Shown: piece after piece, positions 1 to 8,282 of the stretch
How positions within the stretch are numbered: position 1 is the stretch's first letter
How the letters are laid out: every line of letters starts with the position of its first letter
DNA from: Mycobacterium simiae
Lineage (GTDB): Bacteria; Actinomycetota; Actinomycetes; Mycobacteriales; Mycobacteriaceae
Length of the DNA: 32,469 nucleotides
Assembly (NCBI RefSeq): GCF_008370645.1
Contig: NZ_VTZN01000044.1
Location: forward strand, 1 to 32,469
Direction of reading: 5' to 3'
The notes under the pieces: model-generated
What the model was told of the DNA's origin: nothing
Database searches by the model: none
Seen by the model: only the letters and a program-made list of their open reading frames with translations
Made by a program: the position numbers and the translations under genes

Positions 1-2
1 CC

Positions 3-140
3 GGCGGCGGTGCCGGCAGCGGCGGTGGTGGCGGCGGTCCCGGCGGGGACGGTGGGGGCGGCGGCGGCGCCGACGGAGGTTCCGCGGAGCGGTCGCCCGC
101 GGCACCCATGCCACCGGGACTAATCAGGCTGGCACCGTAA
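3..140 (+). CDS. C-terminal tail of a Gly-rich (PGRS-like) protein, 5' end outside window
   Basis: In frame 3 the first 90 bases read almost entirely as glycine with some Ala, Ser and Asp. A short non-repetitive tail rich in Pro, Ala and Arg follows, ending at TAA (138-140). The other two forward frames give Ala/Val/Pro- or Arg-rich strings, so the glycine frame is the most protein-like. Gly-Gly-Ala runs of this kind are typical of PE_PGRS proteins, and M. tuberculosis carries PE_PGRS1 next to ctpI. Against that, PE_PGRS1 there is transcribed away from ctpI, as I recall, whereas this frame runs toward it, and the tail is not a typical PGRS ending. Another Gly-rich secreted protein is equally possible. 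Only about 45 residues are visible. Confidence 0.4.
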   Translation, partial: GGGAGSGGGGGGPGGDGGGGGGADGGSAERSPAAPMPPGLIRLAP

Positions 141-228
141 GGCTCGCCCGCTCGGCCATCAAAAGCAGCTCCGCGGCCACTTTTGGTCGGTCAACGCGGG
201 GTTCCCTGGTACAGCGAATTGGCTTACT

Positions 229-471
229 GTGTCTTGCGTGGAGTCACACCGAACCCCTGAATTGGTGGCCGTCGAAGATTTGCACTCAGGTGACCCAATC
301 ACCGATGTCAACGGCGGCGGTCAGAGGTACATAGTTCTCGAGTCAAAGACCCTGAGCGATGACTGCGTGGTCCTTGAGCTCGAGTCGAGGGTTGACCATC
401 AACTGCAGGTCATCGAGAAGTCCTTTCCCACTGGCTACCACGTCGGCAGGGCTAACCACCGAATTCTCTAA
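229..471 (+). CDS. Small hypothetical protein (80 aa), possibly an Rv0108c counterpart
   Basis: An 80-residue frame starts at GTG 229 and ends at TAA 469-471. The protein is acidic and soluble, with alternating hydrophobic and charged residues in its middle (about residues 30-60) that suggest a small beta-rich fold. There is no signal peptide, membrane segment or known motif. Its position, upstream of and co-oriented with ctpI, matches the small gene Rv0108c beside ctpI in M. tuberculosis. The homology is inferred from position only. The start has no clear Shine-Dalgarno sequence. No function can be assigned. Confidence 0.4.
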   Translation: MSCVESHRTPELVAVEDLHSGDPITDVNGGGQRYIVLESKTLSDDCVVLELESRVDHQLQVIEKSFPTGYHVGRANHRIL

Positions 472-720
472 GTCGGATCTTGTCTGCCGATCGCGGCAAA
501 TGAGGTAGCGGCCGCATGGCCACTGAGTTGCCGAGCTACGGCCGAGTTCCATTGGGATTTTTCGACTTTGGCTGGCCAAGCCAGCGAGGCGGCTCATGCT
601 GAGTGGAGTGGGCGGGCCAGGTCCAGCTTTGTCAATCCCTCGCTGTTACTTTCTTGTGCTCTGCGTCAACACCGTAGCCAGATCTAACCCCGGGCCGGGT
701 GGACTGGTACCAAGTACCTC
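472..720. other. Intergenic stretch without a recognised gene
   Basis: I see no convincing gene here. An 84-codon open frame on the minus strand (343-597) overlaps the small hypothetical gene, has no recognisable motif and is treated as a shadow. No tRNA or clear terminator is visible. The segment presumably carries the ctpI promoter, but I cannot point to a convincing -10/-35 pair. Confidence 0.4.
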
Positions 721-735
721 AGGAGGATTGGCGCG

Positions 736-762
736 GTGGACGTGTTGAAGGGTGACGAATGA
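736..762 (+). other. Eight-codon leader ORF overlapping the ctpI start
   Basis: A perfect AGGAGG (721-726) sits nine bases before GTG 736, which opens an 8-codon frame (V/M-D-V-L-K-G-D-E). Its TGA (760-762) overlaps the ctpI ATG (759-761) as ATGA. The strongest Shine-Dalgarno of the region therefore serves this leader, while ctpI has only a weaker purine run (GAAGGG, 748-753) before its ATG. This suggests translational coupling. Whether the peptide is made is not known. Confidence 0.4.
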
Positions 763-3700
763 AGATTCCGGGTGTGGCCGACATCGTCGGCGGTATCAGC
801 GGAGGGGCAACACAGGTGTTGCGTGCCGGGGCGAACGGCGTGGCTGGCGCTGCAGGCGCTGTCGAGACACTGGCCAGCCCGGTGCTCGAGCTGATCGGCC
901 CGGTGGTGGAGTCGGCGGCTCAGTCGACGGGACGCGCGCTCGGGATGGGTAATTCGGCTGCCGGGTCAGCCGAACACGGCTCGGCACCGCTGCGTTGGCA
1001 CAGCGGGCGGCGCGTGCACCTTGACCTGGACCCGTTGCTGCCGTTCCCCCGTTGGCACGAACATGCGGCGGTGGTCGAAGAACCGGTTCGCCGGATCGCC
1101 GGGGTGGACAAGGCCCATGTCGAAGGCGCGTTGGGCCGATTGGTGCTGGAATTTTCGCCGGACGCCGATGTCGACACCGTGTTGGACCAGGTGCGCGACA
1201 CCGTTTGCGCCGTGGCCACCGACTTGACCTCCACAGAGTCGGCACCCCGCGTCGCGCCGTTCGCCGACCCAGGCAACCCGTTGGCAATTCTGGTACCGCT
1301 GACCGCTGCCGCGATGGACGTCATGGCGCTCGGCGCCTCAGTGACGGGCTGGTTCACCCGGCTTCCCGTCGCACCGCGAAGTGCGCGTGCTGCGGCCGCT
1401 CTCATGAACAACCAACCGCGGGTGGTGGCGGTATTGGAGTCGCGGCTGGGCCGGGTCGGCACCGACCTTACGCTCAGCGCTTCCACAGCGCTGGCGTCTG
1501 GACTCAGTCAATCGGTGGGCACACCGCTGTTGAATCTCGCCCAGCGCGGGCTTCAGCTCTCGGAGGCGGCCGCTCATCGGCAGCGGTGGCGTTTACGGGA
1601 GCCTGAACTGGCCGCACCCACCCGGCCGCAGGCTCCGGTGGTCTCGGTGATCTCCTCGTCGGGACCGGATTCGCATGTGCCTCGGCACAATTGGGCGGCC
1701 GCCGCAGCGGGCGAGGCCTCGCACATCGTGGTCGACGGCGCCATCGATGCCGCGATCGACACCGCCAAGGGTGCGATGGCCGGGCCCGTGGAAACCTACG
1801 TCGGCCAAGCCGCGAACGGCTCTGCGGTAGCCGCGGCAGGTGCGCTGCTAGCCGGCGGCGGACCTGCCGAGGCCGCCGAGGCCATCCTGGCCGGAGTTCC
1901 GAAAGCCGCGCACCTTGGCCGGCAGTCGTTTGCCGCGATACTGGGCCGCGGCCTGGCGAACGCCGGGCAACTGGTCCTCGACCCTGGTGCACTGCGTCGG
2001 CTGGATCGGGTGCAAGTCGTCGTCATCGATGGCGCGGCGCTGCGCGGTGATCACCGGGCCGTCTTGCGTGCGCAAGGCGACGAGCCCGGCTGGGATGACG
2101 ACCGGGTGTACGAGGTTGCTGATGCGCTGCTGCACGGCGAGGAAGCGCCGGAGCCCGACCCCGACGAATTGCCCGCCATTGGCGCGCGGCTGAAATGGAT
2201 TCGGGTACCCGGTCCGTCGGCTGCCCCGGCGCAGGGCCTGGAGCACGCCGACCTGGTGGTCGACGGCCAACGCGTCGGCAGCGTCGACGTGGGGTGGGAG
2301 GTCGACCCGTACGCGATCCCGTTGTTGCAGACCGCGCACCGCACCGGGGCGCGGGTGGTGTTGCGCCATGTGGCCGGTACCGAGGACCTGTCCGCCGGCG
2401 TGGGCGCGACCCACCCGCCGGGCACACCGCTGCTGAGATTGGTCCGCGAACTGCGGGCAGATCGCGGTCCGGTCTTGCTGATCACCGCGCTGCACCGAGA
2501 CTTCGCCTCGACCGATACATTGGCCGCGCTGGCCATCGCCGACGTCGGGGTAGCCCTCGATGATCCTCGCGCAGCCACACCGTGGACCGCGGATATCATC
2601 ACCGGAACCGATCTCGCCGCGGCGGTGCGGATCCTCTCCGCGCTTCCGGTAGCCCGGGCAGCCAGTGAATCCGCGGTGCACCTCGCCCAAGGCGGCACCA
2701 CCCTGGCCGGGCTGCTGCTGGTCACCGGCAACCCACGCCGAACCACCAACCCACTGTCTTTCCGGCGCTGGCTCAATCCAGTAAACGCAGCCGCGGCAAC
2801 AGCTTTGGTGTCCGGAACGCTCTCAGCCAGCAGAGTGCTCCGGCTCCCCGACCCCTCCCCGCAGCCGCTAACCGCCTGGCACGCCCTGGACCCCGAGATC
2901 GTGTATTCGCGACTGGCCGGCGGTGCCCGCCCCTTAGCGGTCGAACCGGGAATCCCGGCCTGGCGGCGCATTCTCGACGATCTGTCCTACGAGCCGCTGG
3001 TGGCGCCGCTGCGCAAGCCCGCAAACAACCTGGTGAAGCTGGCGGTCGCGACAAGGCACGAGCTTTCCGACCCCTTAACTCCGATCCTGGCCGTGGGCGC
3101 GGCCGCGTCAGCCATTGTTGGCAGCAATGTCGACGCACTGCTGGTTGCTGGCGTGATGGCCGTCAACGCGATTACCGGCGGGGCACAACGGTTGCGGGCC
3201 GAGGCCGCTGCTGCGGAGTTGTTCGCTGAGCAGGACCAGCTGGTGCGCCGGGTCGTGGTCCCCGCCGTCGCCACCACGCGGCGCCGGCTGGACGCGGCCC
3301 GTAGCACCACCCGCACGGTCACCGTGTCGGCCAAGTCGCTGCGCGTCGGCGATGTCATCGACCTGGCCGCGCCGGAAGTGGTGCCAGCGGATGCGCGGGT
3401 CTTGGTGGCCGAAGACCTCGAGGTCGACGAATCGCTGCTCACCGGTGAGTCGCTGCCGGTGGACAAGCAAGTGGATCCCGTCGCCGTCAACGACGGCGAC
3501 CGGGCCAGCATGCTGTTCGAGGGCAGCACCATCGTGGCCGGGCACGCCCGGGCGATCGTCGTAGCCACCGGTGTCGGCACCGCGGCGCACCGCGCCATAT
3601 CGGCGGTAGCCGACGTCGAAACCGCGGCCGGCGTGCAGGCCCGGCTGCGCGAGCTAACCAGCAAGGTTCTTCCGCTCACACTGGCCGGCGGGGCCGCCGT

Positions 3701-5600
3701 GACCGGTTTGGCGCTGCTACGGCGCGCCTCACTGCGTCAAGCGGTCGCCGACGGGGTCGCCATCGCGGTGGCCGCGGTCCCGGAAGGTCTGCCGCTGGTA
3801 GCCACCCTGTCGCAACTGGCCGCCGCCCAACGCCTCACAGCGCGCGGCGCGCTGGTCCGCGCGCCCAGAACCATCGAAGCCCTGGGTCGGGTCGACACAA
3901 TTTGCTTCGACAAGACCGGAACCCTCACCGAGAACCGGTTGCGTGTCGTGTGCGTCGCGCCGAAAGACGCCGCACCACACGGTCCATTTCCGGAGACCAC
4001 CGATCCGCGTTCGGCCGCGGTGCTACAAGCCGCAGCGCGGGCATCCACCCAGCCCCACAACGCCGAGGGGCACGCGCACGCCACCGACGAGGCAATCCTG
4101 ACCGCGGCTGCCGCACTTGATGGCCACAGCGATCCACAGTGGACGGTGCTGGCAGAAGTCCCCTTCGAGTCCAGTCGTGGCTACGCCGCCAGCATCGGCA
4201 TCGCGGGCACTGACGAAGCACCGATGCTGATGCTCAAGGGAGCCCCGGAGACGATCCTGCCCCGCTGCCGGTTCAGTGATCCCGAGGCCGAGTTCGAGCA
4301 CGCCGAGTCACTGGTACACGAACTCGCCGAGCAGGGTCTGCGAGTGCTCGCAGTGGCACAGCGCACCTGGGACCACCACAGCACCGATGACGACGACACC
4401 GACGCCGATGCCGTCGACGACGCCGCGCACGATCTCGAACTGGTCGGATACGTCGGATTGGCCGACACCGCGCGGCCGTCCTCGCGCCCGCTGATCGAGG
4501 CGCTGCTGGATGCCGAACGCTACGTCGTGCTGATTACCGGCGACCATCCCGTCACGGCGCGAGCCATTGCCCGTCAGCTGGGCCTGCCAGCCGATGTGCG
4601 AGTGGTCACCGGCGCCGAAATTGCCAACCTCGATGAAGACGCGTTCGCCAAGCTCGCCGCCGACGTGCAGGTGTTCGCCCGGGTCAGCCCGGAACAAAAG
4701 GTTCAGATCGTCGCGGCGCTGCAACGTTGCGGACGAGTGACGGCCATGGTGGGCGACGGCGCCAACGACGCCGCCGCCATTCGGATGGCCGACGTCGGAA
4801 TTGGGGTCAGCGGTCGCGGTTCGTCGGCCGCCCGCGGTGCCGCCGACATTGTCTTGACTGACGACGATCTGAGCGTGCTGCTCGACGCGCTGGTCGAGGG
4901 CCGCAGCATGTGGGCAGGTGTGCGCGACGCGGTTACCATTCTGGTCGGCGGCAACGTCGGGGAGGTGCTGTTCACCATCCTCGGCACCGCATTCGGCTCC
5001 GGACGGGCACCGATTGGAACCCGTCAACTGCTGCTGGTAAACCTGCTCACCGACATGTTCCCGGCGCTAGCAGTGGCCGTCACCTCGCAATATGCCGAGC
5101 CCGACGAGACCGAATACCAGTCCGAGGAGGAAGCCGACGAGGCTCGCCGCGCCCACCGGCGGGCGGTGCTGACCGGCCCGAAACCGTCCCTCGACGCCCC
5201 GCTGATGCGCCAGATCGTGACCCGAGGCACGGTGACGGCCGCTGGCGCAACAGCGGCCTGGGCCATTGGCCGCTGGACCCTGGGCACCGAACGACGCACG
5301 GCCACAATGGGATTGACTGCTCTGGTGACCACACAGCTGGCTCAGACCTTGCTCACGCGCCGGCACAGCCCCCTGGTCATAGCGACAGCGCTGGGCAGCG
5401 CCGGGGTCTTGGTCGCCATCATCCAAACCCCGGTCGTCAGCCACTTTTTCGGATCGACGCCGCTAGGTCCGGTTGCCTGGGCGGGTGTATTCGGCGCCAC
5501 GGCAGGAGCCACGGTGATCTCGGTGCTCGCACCAAAGTGGTTGGCTAGCACCATCGGCGTCGCGGACAACGATCAGGAGTGGGAATCGGGAGCGGGGTAG
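759..5600 (+). CDS. ctpI: Giant P-type cation ATPase CtpI
   Basis: This is a 1613-residue P-type ATPase, close to the roughly 1630 residues I recall for M. tuberculosis CtpI. The C-terminal half (about 760-1613) has every catalytic signature. These are the actuator TGES (from T895), an in-membrane PEGLP (from P1008), the phosphorylation motif DKTGT (D1051), and the GDGAND hinge (from G1332), followed by paired C-terminal membrane helices. PEGLP instead of a Cys-Pro-Cys motif points to the P2/Ca-Mg-like branch, so a heavy-metal substrate is not implied; the ion is unknown. The N-terminal half (1-750) has a Cys-less HMA-like stretch near 100-150. It also has a degenerate P-domain with VVIDGAAL around D424 and a hinge-like ADVGVAL at D595. 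This looks like an inactive ancestral ATPase copy. ATG 759 is coupled to an upstream leader ORF. Confidence 0.93.
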   Translation: MKIPGVADIVGGISGGATQVLRAGANGVAGAAGAVETLASPVLELIGPVVESAAQSTGRALGMGNSAAGSAEHGSAPLRWHSGRRVHLDLDPLLPFPRWHEHAAVVEEPVRRIAGVDKAHVEGALGRLVLEFSPDADVDTVLDQVRDTVCAVATDLTSTESAPRVAPFADPGNPLAILVPLTAAAMDVMALGASVTGWFTRLPVAPRSARAAAALMNNQPRVVAVLESRLGRVGTDLTLSASTALASGLSQSVGTPLLNLAQRGLQLSEAAAHRQRWRLREPELAAPTRPQAPVVSVISSSGPDSHVPRHNWAAAAAGEASHIVVDGAIDAAIDTAKGAMAGPVETYVGQAANGSAVAAAGALLAGGGPAEAAEAILAGVPKAAHLGRQSFAAILGRGLANAGQLVLDPGALRRLDRVQVVVIDGAALRGDHRAVLRAQGDEPGWDDDRVYEVADALLHGEEAPEPDPDELPAIGARLKWIRVPGPSAAPAQGLEHADLVVDGQRVGSVDVGWEVDPYAIPLLQTAHRTGARVVLRHVAGTEDLSAGVGATHPPGTPLLRLVRELRADRGPVLLITALHRDFASTDTLAALAIADVGVALDDPRAATPWTADIITGTDLAAAVRILSALPVARAASESAVHLAQGGTTLAGLLLVTGNPRRTTNPLSFRRWLNPVNAAAATALVSGTLSASRVLRLPDPSPQPLTAWHALDPEIVYSRLAGGARPLAVEPGIPAWRRILDDLSYEPLVAPLRKPANNLVKLAVATRHELSDPLTPILAVGAAASAIVGSNVDALLVAGVMAVNAITGGAQRLRAEAAAAELFAEQDQLVRRVVVPAVATTRRRLDAARSTTRTVTVSAKSLRVGDVIDLAAPEVVPADARVLVAEDLEVDESLLTGESLPVDKQVDPVAVNDGDRASMLFEGSTIVAGHARAIVVATGVGTAAHRAISAVADVETAAGVQARLRELTSKVLPLTLAGGAAVTGLALLRRASLRQAVADGVAIAVAAVPEGLPLVATLSQLAAAQRLTARGALVRAPRTIEALGRVDTICFDKTGTLTENRLRVVCVAPKDAAPHGPFPETTDPRSAAVLQAAARASTQPHNAEGHAHATDEAILTAAAALDGHSDPQWTVLAEVPFESSRGYAASIGIAGTDEAPMLMLKGAPETILPRCRFSDPEAEFEHAESLVHELAEQGLRVLAVAQRTWDHHSTDDDDTDADAVDDAAHDLELVGYVGLADTARPSSRPLIEALLDAERYVVLITGDHPVTARAIARQLGLPADVRVVTGAEIANLDEDAFAKLAADVQVFARVSPEQKVQIVAALQRCGRVTAMVGDGANDAAAIRMADVGIGVSGRGSSAARGAADIVLTDDDLSVLLDALVEGRSMWAGVRDAVTILVGGNVGEVLFTILGTAFGSGRAPIGTRQLLLVNLLTDMFPALAVAVTSQYAEPDETEYQSEEEADEARRAHRRAVLTGPKPSLDAPLMRQIVTRGTVTAAGATAAWAIGRWTLGTERRTATMGLTALVTTQLAQTLLTRRHSPLVIATALGSAGVLVAIIQTPVVSHFFGSTPLGPVAWAGVFGATAGATVISVLAPKWLASTIGVADNDQEWESGAG

Positions 5601-5689
5601 CCGATCAGCTCCTTGCACTGGCAGCCGTGTTCAAAGCCAGCGCTACCACATTCATCGGACCGGTTCCGCCGATTGCTTGCTGCCCATCT

Positions 5690-5720
5690 TGCCCATTGTG
5701 ACCCATGGTCATTATGGGCA
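5690..5720. terminator. Imperfect 14-bp hairpin between convergent ctpI and rpmE2
   Basis: TGCCCATTGTGACC (5690-5703) and GGTCATTATGGGCA (5707-5720) pair at 12 of 14 positions around a 3-nt loop. The hairpin lies in the gap between the converging ctpI and L31 genes. There is no U-tract, as is common for mycobacterial terminator candidates. It could serve both strands. Confidence 0.45.
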
Positions 5721-5750
5721 GTTCAGGGCGGTCAACACCTGCGGCGGTCA

Positions 5751-5770
5751 GCCGGACGTTGCGGTCCGGC
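5751..5770. terminator. Second short GC-rich hairpin before the rpmE2 stop
   Basis: GCCGGAC (5751-5757) and GTCCGGC (5764-5770) form a perfect 7-bp stem with a 6-nt loop, six bases beyond the L31 stop codon in the minus direction. Placement immediately after the last gene of the minus-strand operon suggests a terminator. No U-tract is present. Confidence 0.4.
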
Positions 5771-5776
5771 CGCGCA

Positions 5777-6031
5777 TCAATCGCGGCCGTATCGTCGGTA
5801 AAATCGCTCGACCCGACCAGCGGTATCGAGCGCGCGGCGTGCCCCGGTCCAAAACGGGTGCGAGTCAGCAGACACCTCCACCGCCACCAGCGGATAGGTG
5901 TACGAGCCGAAGAGGCCTTTCCACTCGATGGTGCGCGAACTGGTGAGCGTGGAGCGGGTAAGAAACACAGCGCCGGTGTTGGCGTCTTGGAACACCACCG
6001 GGTGGTAGTCGGGATGGATACCGGGTTTCAT
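5777..6031 (-). CDS. rpmE2: Ribosomal protein L31 type B (zinc-independent)
   Basis: This 84-residue protein matches L31 type B throughout: an N-terminal [14 protein letters not shown] motif, a TxSSRT core, and a C-terminal SHPFWTG followed by a basic FYRRYG tail. It has no cysteine at all, so it lacks the zinc-binding cysteines of the type A paralogue. It would replace that paralogue on the large subunit when zinc is scarce. Its ATG overlaps the TGA of the upstream CobW-like gene by the ATGA arrangement, so the two are one operon. The only promoter region visible for this operon is the Zur-like-box region at 7228-7348. Two hairpins follow the stop codon. Confidence 0.93.
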   Translation of the reverse strand: MKPGIHPDYHPVVFQDANTGAVFLTRSTLTSSRTIEWKGLFGSYTYPLVAVEVSADSHPFWTGARRALDTAGRVERFYRRYGRD

Positions 6032-7227
6032 TCGGATTCTCCGACGTTGCGGTGCGCGGAGAGCTCCCCAGCCAGATCAGACGTCTGCTGACACGGGTCT
6101 GTGTGCCAGTCACCGAACGGGTCGTCGTAGTCTCGCCAGCTCTGCGGGTCGGCCATTTCTTCGTCGTTGAGCAGCGCGGCCTGCAACGCGCCGGTAATTT
6201 CATCCGGATCGGCGTCGCAGACCAAGACCGTCATCGCGGTGTGGCGGTCGCCGAACCGGTACTCCCAGATCAGCTCGGCGAACAAACGCCGCTCCGGGTC
6301 GGCATAGGCGACCTCTGCGGCCGACATCGCTGCCAACCACTTTCCGGCGGACGCGACGCGCAGACCGCCCCCCGCCGACTCAAGCCACATGACCTGGTCG
6401 GGCCGGTTGGCAAGCCACAGCCGTCCGCGGGTGCGAATTACTCCATCCAGCAACCGGTCTATGGCGTTGTGCAGACGTTCGGGGTGGAAGGGCCGCCGGG
6501 CATTGAATTCCATGATCTTGACCTTGCCGTCAGCCGCCAGCGGTGGCAGGCCGGCCAACAGCGGAGCGTGCGGATGATCGCTGCCACCTCTGCGTGCGCG
6601 CTCGTCCAGATTCGCCAACGCCAACTCGACGCGCTCGAGTCCGACAGTGATTCGTGCTCGCGGGGCCAGGCGTCGGAGCACGGCCAGCGTGACGGGCTCC
6701 GGGTGGGTCAGCACCAGCAGGTCGGCGAACTCGGCTTGACCGACCGTTACCTGCGCCACCGTGCGTCCGTCGGACAACTCGCCATCACCTAACGACTGCG
6801 TTATCCACCTGGTGGTGTCTACACAGGTCACGACGCCGCCGATCCGCACATCGCGGGCCGCCGGACCGTCCGGGTAGCCCGGACCCACACGAACCCGGAC
6901 GTGGTTGATTGCCCAGCAGATGGGTTCGGGTTCTAGCCACGGCGCTAAATGCACGACGATCCGATCCGCATTGTCGCGACGATGCAGCTTGCGCAGCAGC
7001 ACCAGGAGGTCGTTGCGGATGGTGCAGGCCACACAGCCGTGCGCCAGCTCCAGAGCCTCCTCGGCGGTGCGCAATTCGCCGCGGTCGAGTCTGCTGGTTG
7101 TCCGTTGCACCACGTGGCCGTCGAACCGGTGCTCGACAACTACCGTTCCCGGACGGCGCAAGAGCGTCCCCGTCACGTCGTCGGTCTCGCCCTGACCTGC
7201 TACCAGCACCACCGGAGTACGCATCAC
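6028..7227 (-). CDS. CobW/COG0523-like protein, Rv0106 homologue
   Basis: This is a 399-residue member of the COG0523 GTPase/metallochaperone family. Family marks are the N-terminal VVLVAGQ beta-strand, a Cys pair GCVACT (C65, C68) where active members have GCxCC, and the CobW C-terminal signature [10 protein letters not shown]. The Walker A loop is degenerate: [10 protein letters not shown] at residues 11-20 lacks the GKT/S of a working P-loop, so GTP hydrolysis is doubtful. As I recall, the Rv0106 family includes Mrf, a factor that recruits the hibernation factor Mpy to zinc-starved ribosomes in mycobacteria. Location in an operon with L31B, opposite L28 and L33, fits that role. A Zur-like palindrome lies 11 bp upstream of the start. 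Confidence 0.85.
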   Translation of the reverse strand: MMRTPVVLVAGQGETDDVTGTLLRRPGTVVVEHRFDGHVVQRTTSRLDRGELRTAEEALELAHGCVACTIRNDLLVLLRKLHRRDNADRIVVHLAPWLEPEPICWAINHVRVRVGPGYPDGPAARDVRIGGVVTCVDTTRWITQSLGDGELSDGRTVAQVTVGQAEFADLLVLTHPEPVTLAVLRRLAPRARITVGLERVELALANLDERARRGGSDHPHAPLLAGLPPLAADGKVKIMEFNARRPFHPERLHNAIDRLLDGVIRTRGRLWLANRPDQVMWLESAGGGLRVASAGKWLAAMSAAEVAYADPERRLFAELIWEYRFGDRHTAMTVLVCDADPDEITGALQAALLNDEEMADPQSWRDYDDPFGDWHTDPCQQTSDLAGELSAHRNVGESE

Positions 7228-7237
7228 ACACCCTTAT

Positions 7238-7252
7238 TGAAAATGATTGTCA
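7238..7252 (-). promoter_or_regulatory. Zur-like operator, CobW/L31B side
   Basis: TGAAAATGATTGTCA is a near-palindrome matching the mycobacterial Zur core TGAAAATCATTTTCA at all but a few positions. It lies 11 bp upstream of the minus-strand CobW-like start, where repressor binding would block transcription. The Zur assignment rests on remembered consensus plus the zinc-related genes on both sides. Confidence 0.7.
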
Positions 7253-7292
7253 GTAAGCTCGGTGTCACGGTACATTGCCTGAGGCACGTTGT

Positions 7293-7307
7293 CGAAGATG
7301 ATTTTCA
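7293..7307 (+). promoter_or_regulatory. Zur-like operator, L28/L33 side
   Basis: CGAAGATGATTTTCA, followed by ATAA, is the second copy of the palindrome. It lies in inverted orientation to the first, 41 bp upstream of the L28 start. On the minus strand it reads ATTGAAAATCAT, sharing ATTGAAAAT with the first site. Each divergent operon thus has its own box. Confidence 0.7.
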
Positions 7308-7348
7308 ATAAGCATGTTTAAGCATGCTAGAGACGGGGAGGAGCCGCC

Positions 7349-7585
7349 ATGTCCGCACGATGTCAAGTCACCGGCCGCACGGTGGGTTTCGGTAACGCGG
7401 TGTCGCATTCGCACCGCCGAGCCCGGCGACGTTGGTCACCTAATCTGCAAGTCAAGACCTACTACTTGCCCACTGAAAACCGGCGTATCAGGCTGCGGGT
7501 CAGCGCCAAGGGGATCAAGGTCATTGACCGTGACGGCATCGAATCCGTCGTCGCACGGTTAAGACTGGCCGGTGAGCGAATCTGA
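7349..7585 (+). CDS. rpmB: Ribosomal protein L28 (zinc-independent paralogue)
   Basis: This 78-residue L28 has the family pattern [20 protein letters not shown] near the N-terminus, an RRW motif and a basic C-terminal half. The zinc-binding form of L28 has four cysteines; this copy retains only one (C5), so it cannot form that site and belongs to the C-minus class. The ATG follows GGGGAGGAG at a suitable distance. The stop TGA overlaps the ATG of the next gene (TGATG), so L28 and L33 are translationally coupled. A Zur-like box upstream indicates expression in low zinc. It corresponds to rpmB1 (Rv0105c) of M. tuberculosis. Confidence 0.93.
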   Translation: MSARCQVTGRTVGFGNAVSHSHRRARRRWSPNLQVKTYYLPTENRRIRLRVSAKGIKVIDRDGIESVVARLRLAGERI

Positions 7586-7749
7586 TGGCCGGCAACGAGA
7601 TCCGACCCATCGTCAAGCTGCGCTCCGCCGCGGGCACCGGCTATACCTACGTCACTCGCAAGAACCGTCGTAACGACCCGGACCGACTCACGCTGACCAA
7701 ATACGACCCGGTGATTCGCCGCCACGTGGAGTTTCGGGAAGAACGCTGA
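7585..7749 (+). CDS. rpmG: Ribosomal protein L33 (zinc-independent paralogue)
   Basis: This short frame encodes 54 residues beginning [14 protein letters not shown], with the L33 hallmarks [16 protein letters not shown] and a terminal KYDP followed by a basic segment. It contains no cysteine, whereas zinc-binding L33 has two CxxC pairs, so it is the zinc-free replacement form. The ATG overlaps the L28 stop. The gene ends at TGA 7747-7749 and is the last of the two-gene plus-strand operon. Confidence 0.93.
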   Translation: MAGNEIRPIVKLRSAAGTGYTYVTRKNRRNDPDRLTLTKYDPVIRRHVEFREER

Positions 7750-7800
7750 TTAGCCCATACAATGACGATCGCAGGGAATGCAACTTGGTCCTCCCGCGCA

Positions 7801-8241
7801 TTAGTTATGCAGCTCGCGTGGGTCGACGCCCGAACGGATCCACGCGTCGGCCGCCCAGGGTGCGTAGACCAACCTGATAGGTAGCCTGTTGATCATCGGG
7901 TTCAACGCCCGAACGACCGCGGCGAACCGCTGAAATCTCTTCTGCTGCTTGTCATCCCATTCCAGATCGCATACTTCGCGCATTTGTGGCGGCAAGGTTC
8001 CCACAATGACCAAGCGGGCGTAGGCATTGAGTGGCGCGGAAATCAGTTTCCAGACCGGCTTGGGAATTCTCCGCGGGCCCGGTATTCCTTTCCGGAGATA
8101 ACCGGTGCCATACAGCACAGTCTGGTGCGGGACGAAGCGGTTGAGCATGCCATCCCAATAGGCGACAAATTCGTCGTACGTCTGCGGCTGACCACGGTCA
8201 CTGACCCCGTAGAGGCTGTCGTGCTTAGGTTGCGTCGAGAT
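7801..8241 (-). pseudogene. 5'-truncated DUF2236 (MpaB/latex-clearing-like oxygenase) gene
   Basis: The minus-strand frame is open from an in-frame stop at 8242-8244 to TAA at 7801 (about 146 residues). It reads as the C-terminal part of a DUF2236 protein, with LYGVSDRGQPQTYDEFVAYW followed by PRRIPKPVW and a terminal APWAADAWIRSG. The heme-binding N-terminal half is missing. The first ATG (8148) lies inside a conserved segment, so homologous sequence continues upstream without a start codon. Mycobacterial DUF2236 genes often sit divergent to a TetR regulator, and one is present here at 8283. The simplest view is a deletion that removed the start of the oxygenase and left its regulator. Confidence 0.7.
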
Positions 8242-8282
8242 CTACACCAGCGCGGAAAAGTACGAGAAGGAGTGACGCTCAT

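Noticed and set aside
1-90. GGC-rich run as a simple repeat or CRISPR-like array
   Set aside because: No fixed repeat unit or spacers; it reads as glycine codons of a PGRS-like protein.
563-567. CGACT upstream of ctpI
   Set aside because: The position 17 bp upstream reads GCCGA, not GGAAC, so ctpI is not placed in the shared regulon.
343-597. 84-codon minus-strand frame near the small hypothetical gene
   Set aside because: No motif, no ribosome site, overlaps the better plus-strand frame; probably chance in GC-rich DNA.
6052-6792. 246-codon plus-strand frame opposite the CobW-like gene
   Set aside because: Antisense shadow; no motif, while the minus strand carries clear CobW signatures.
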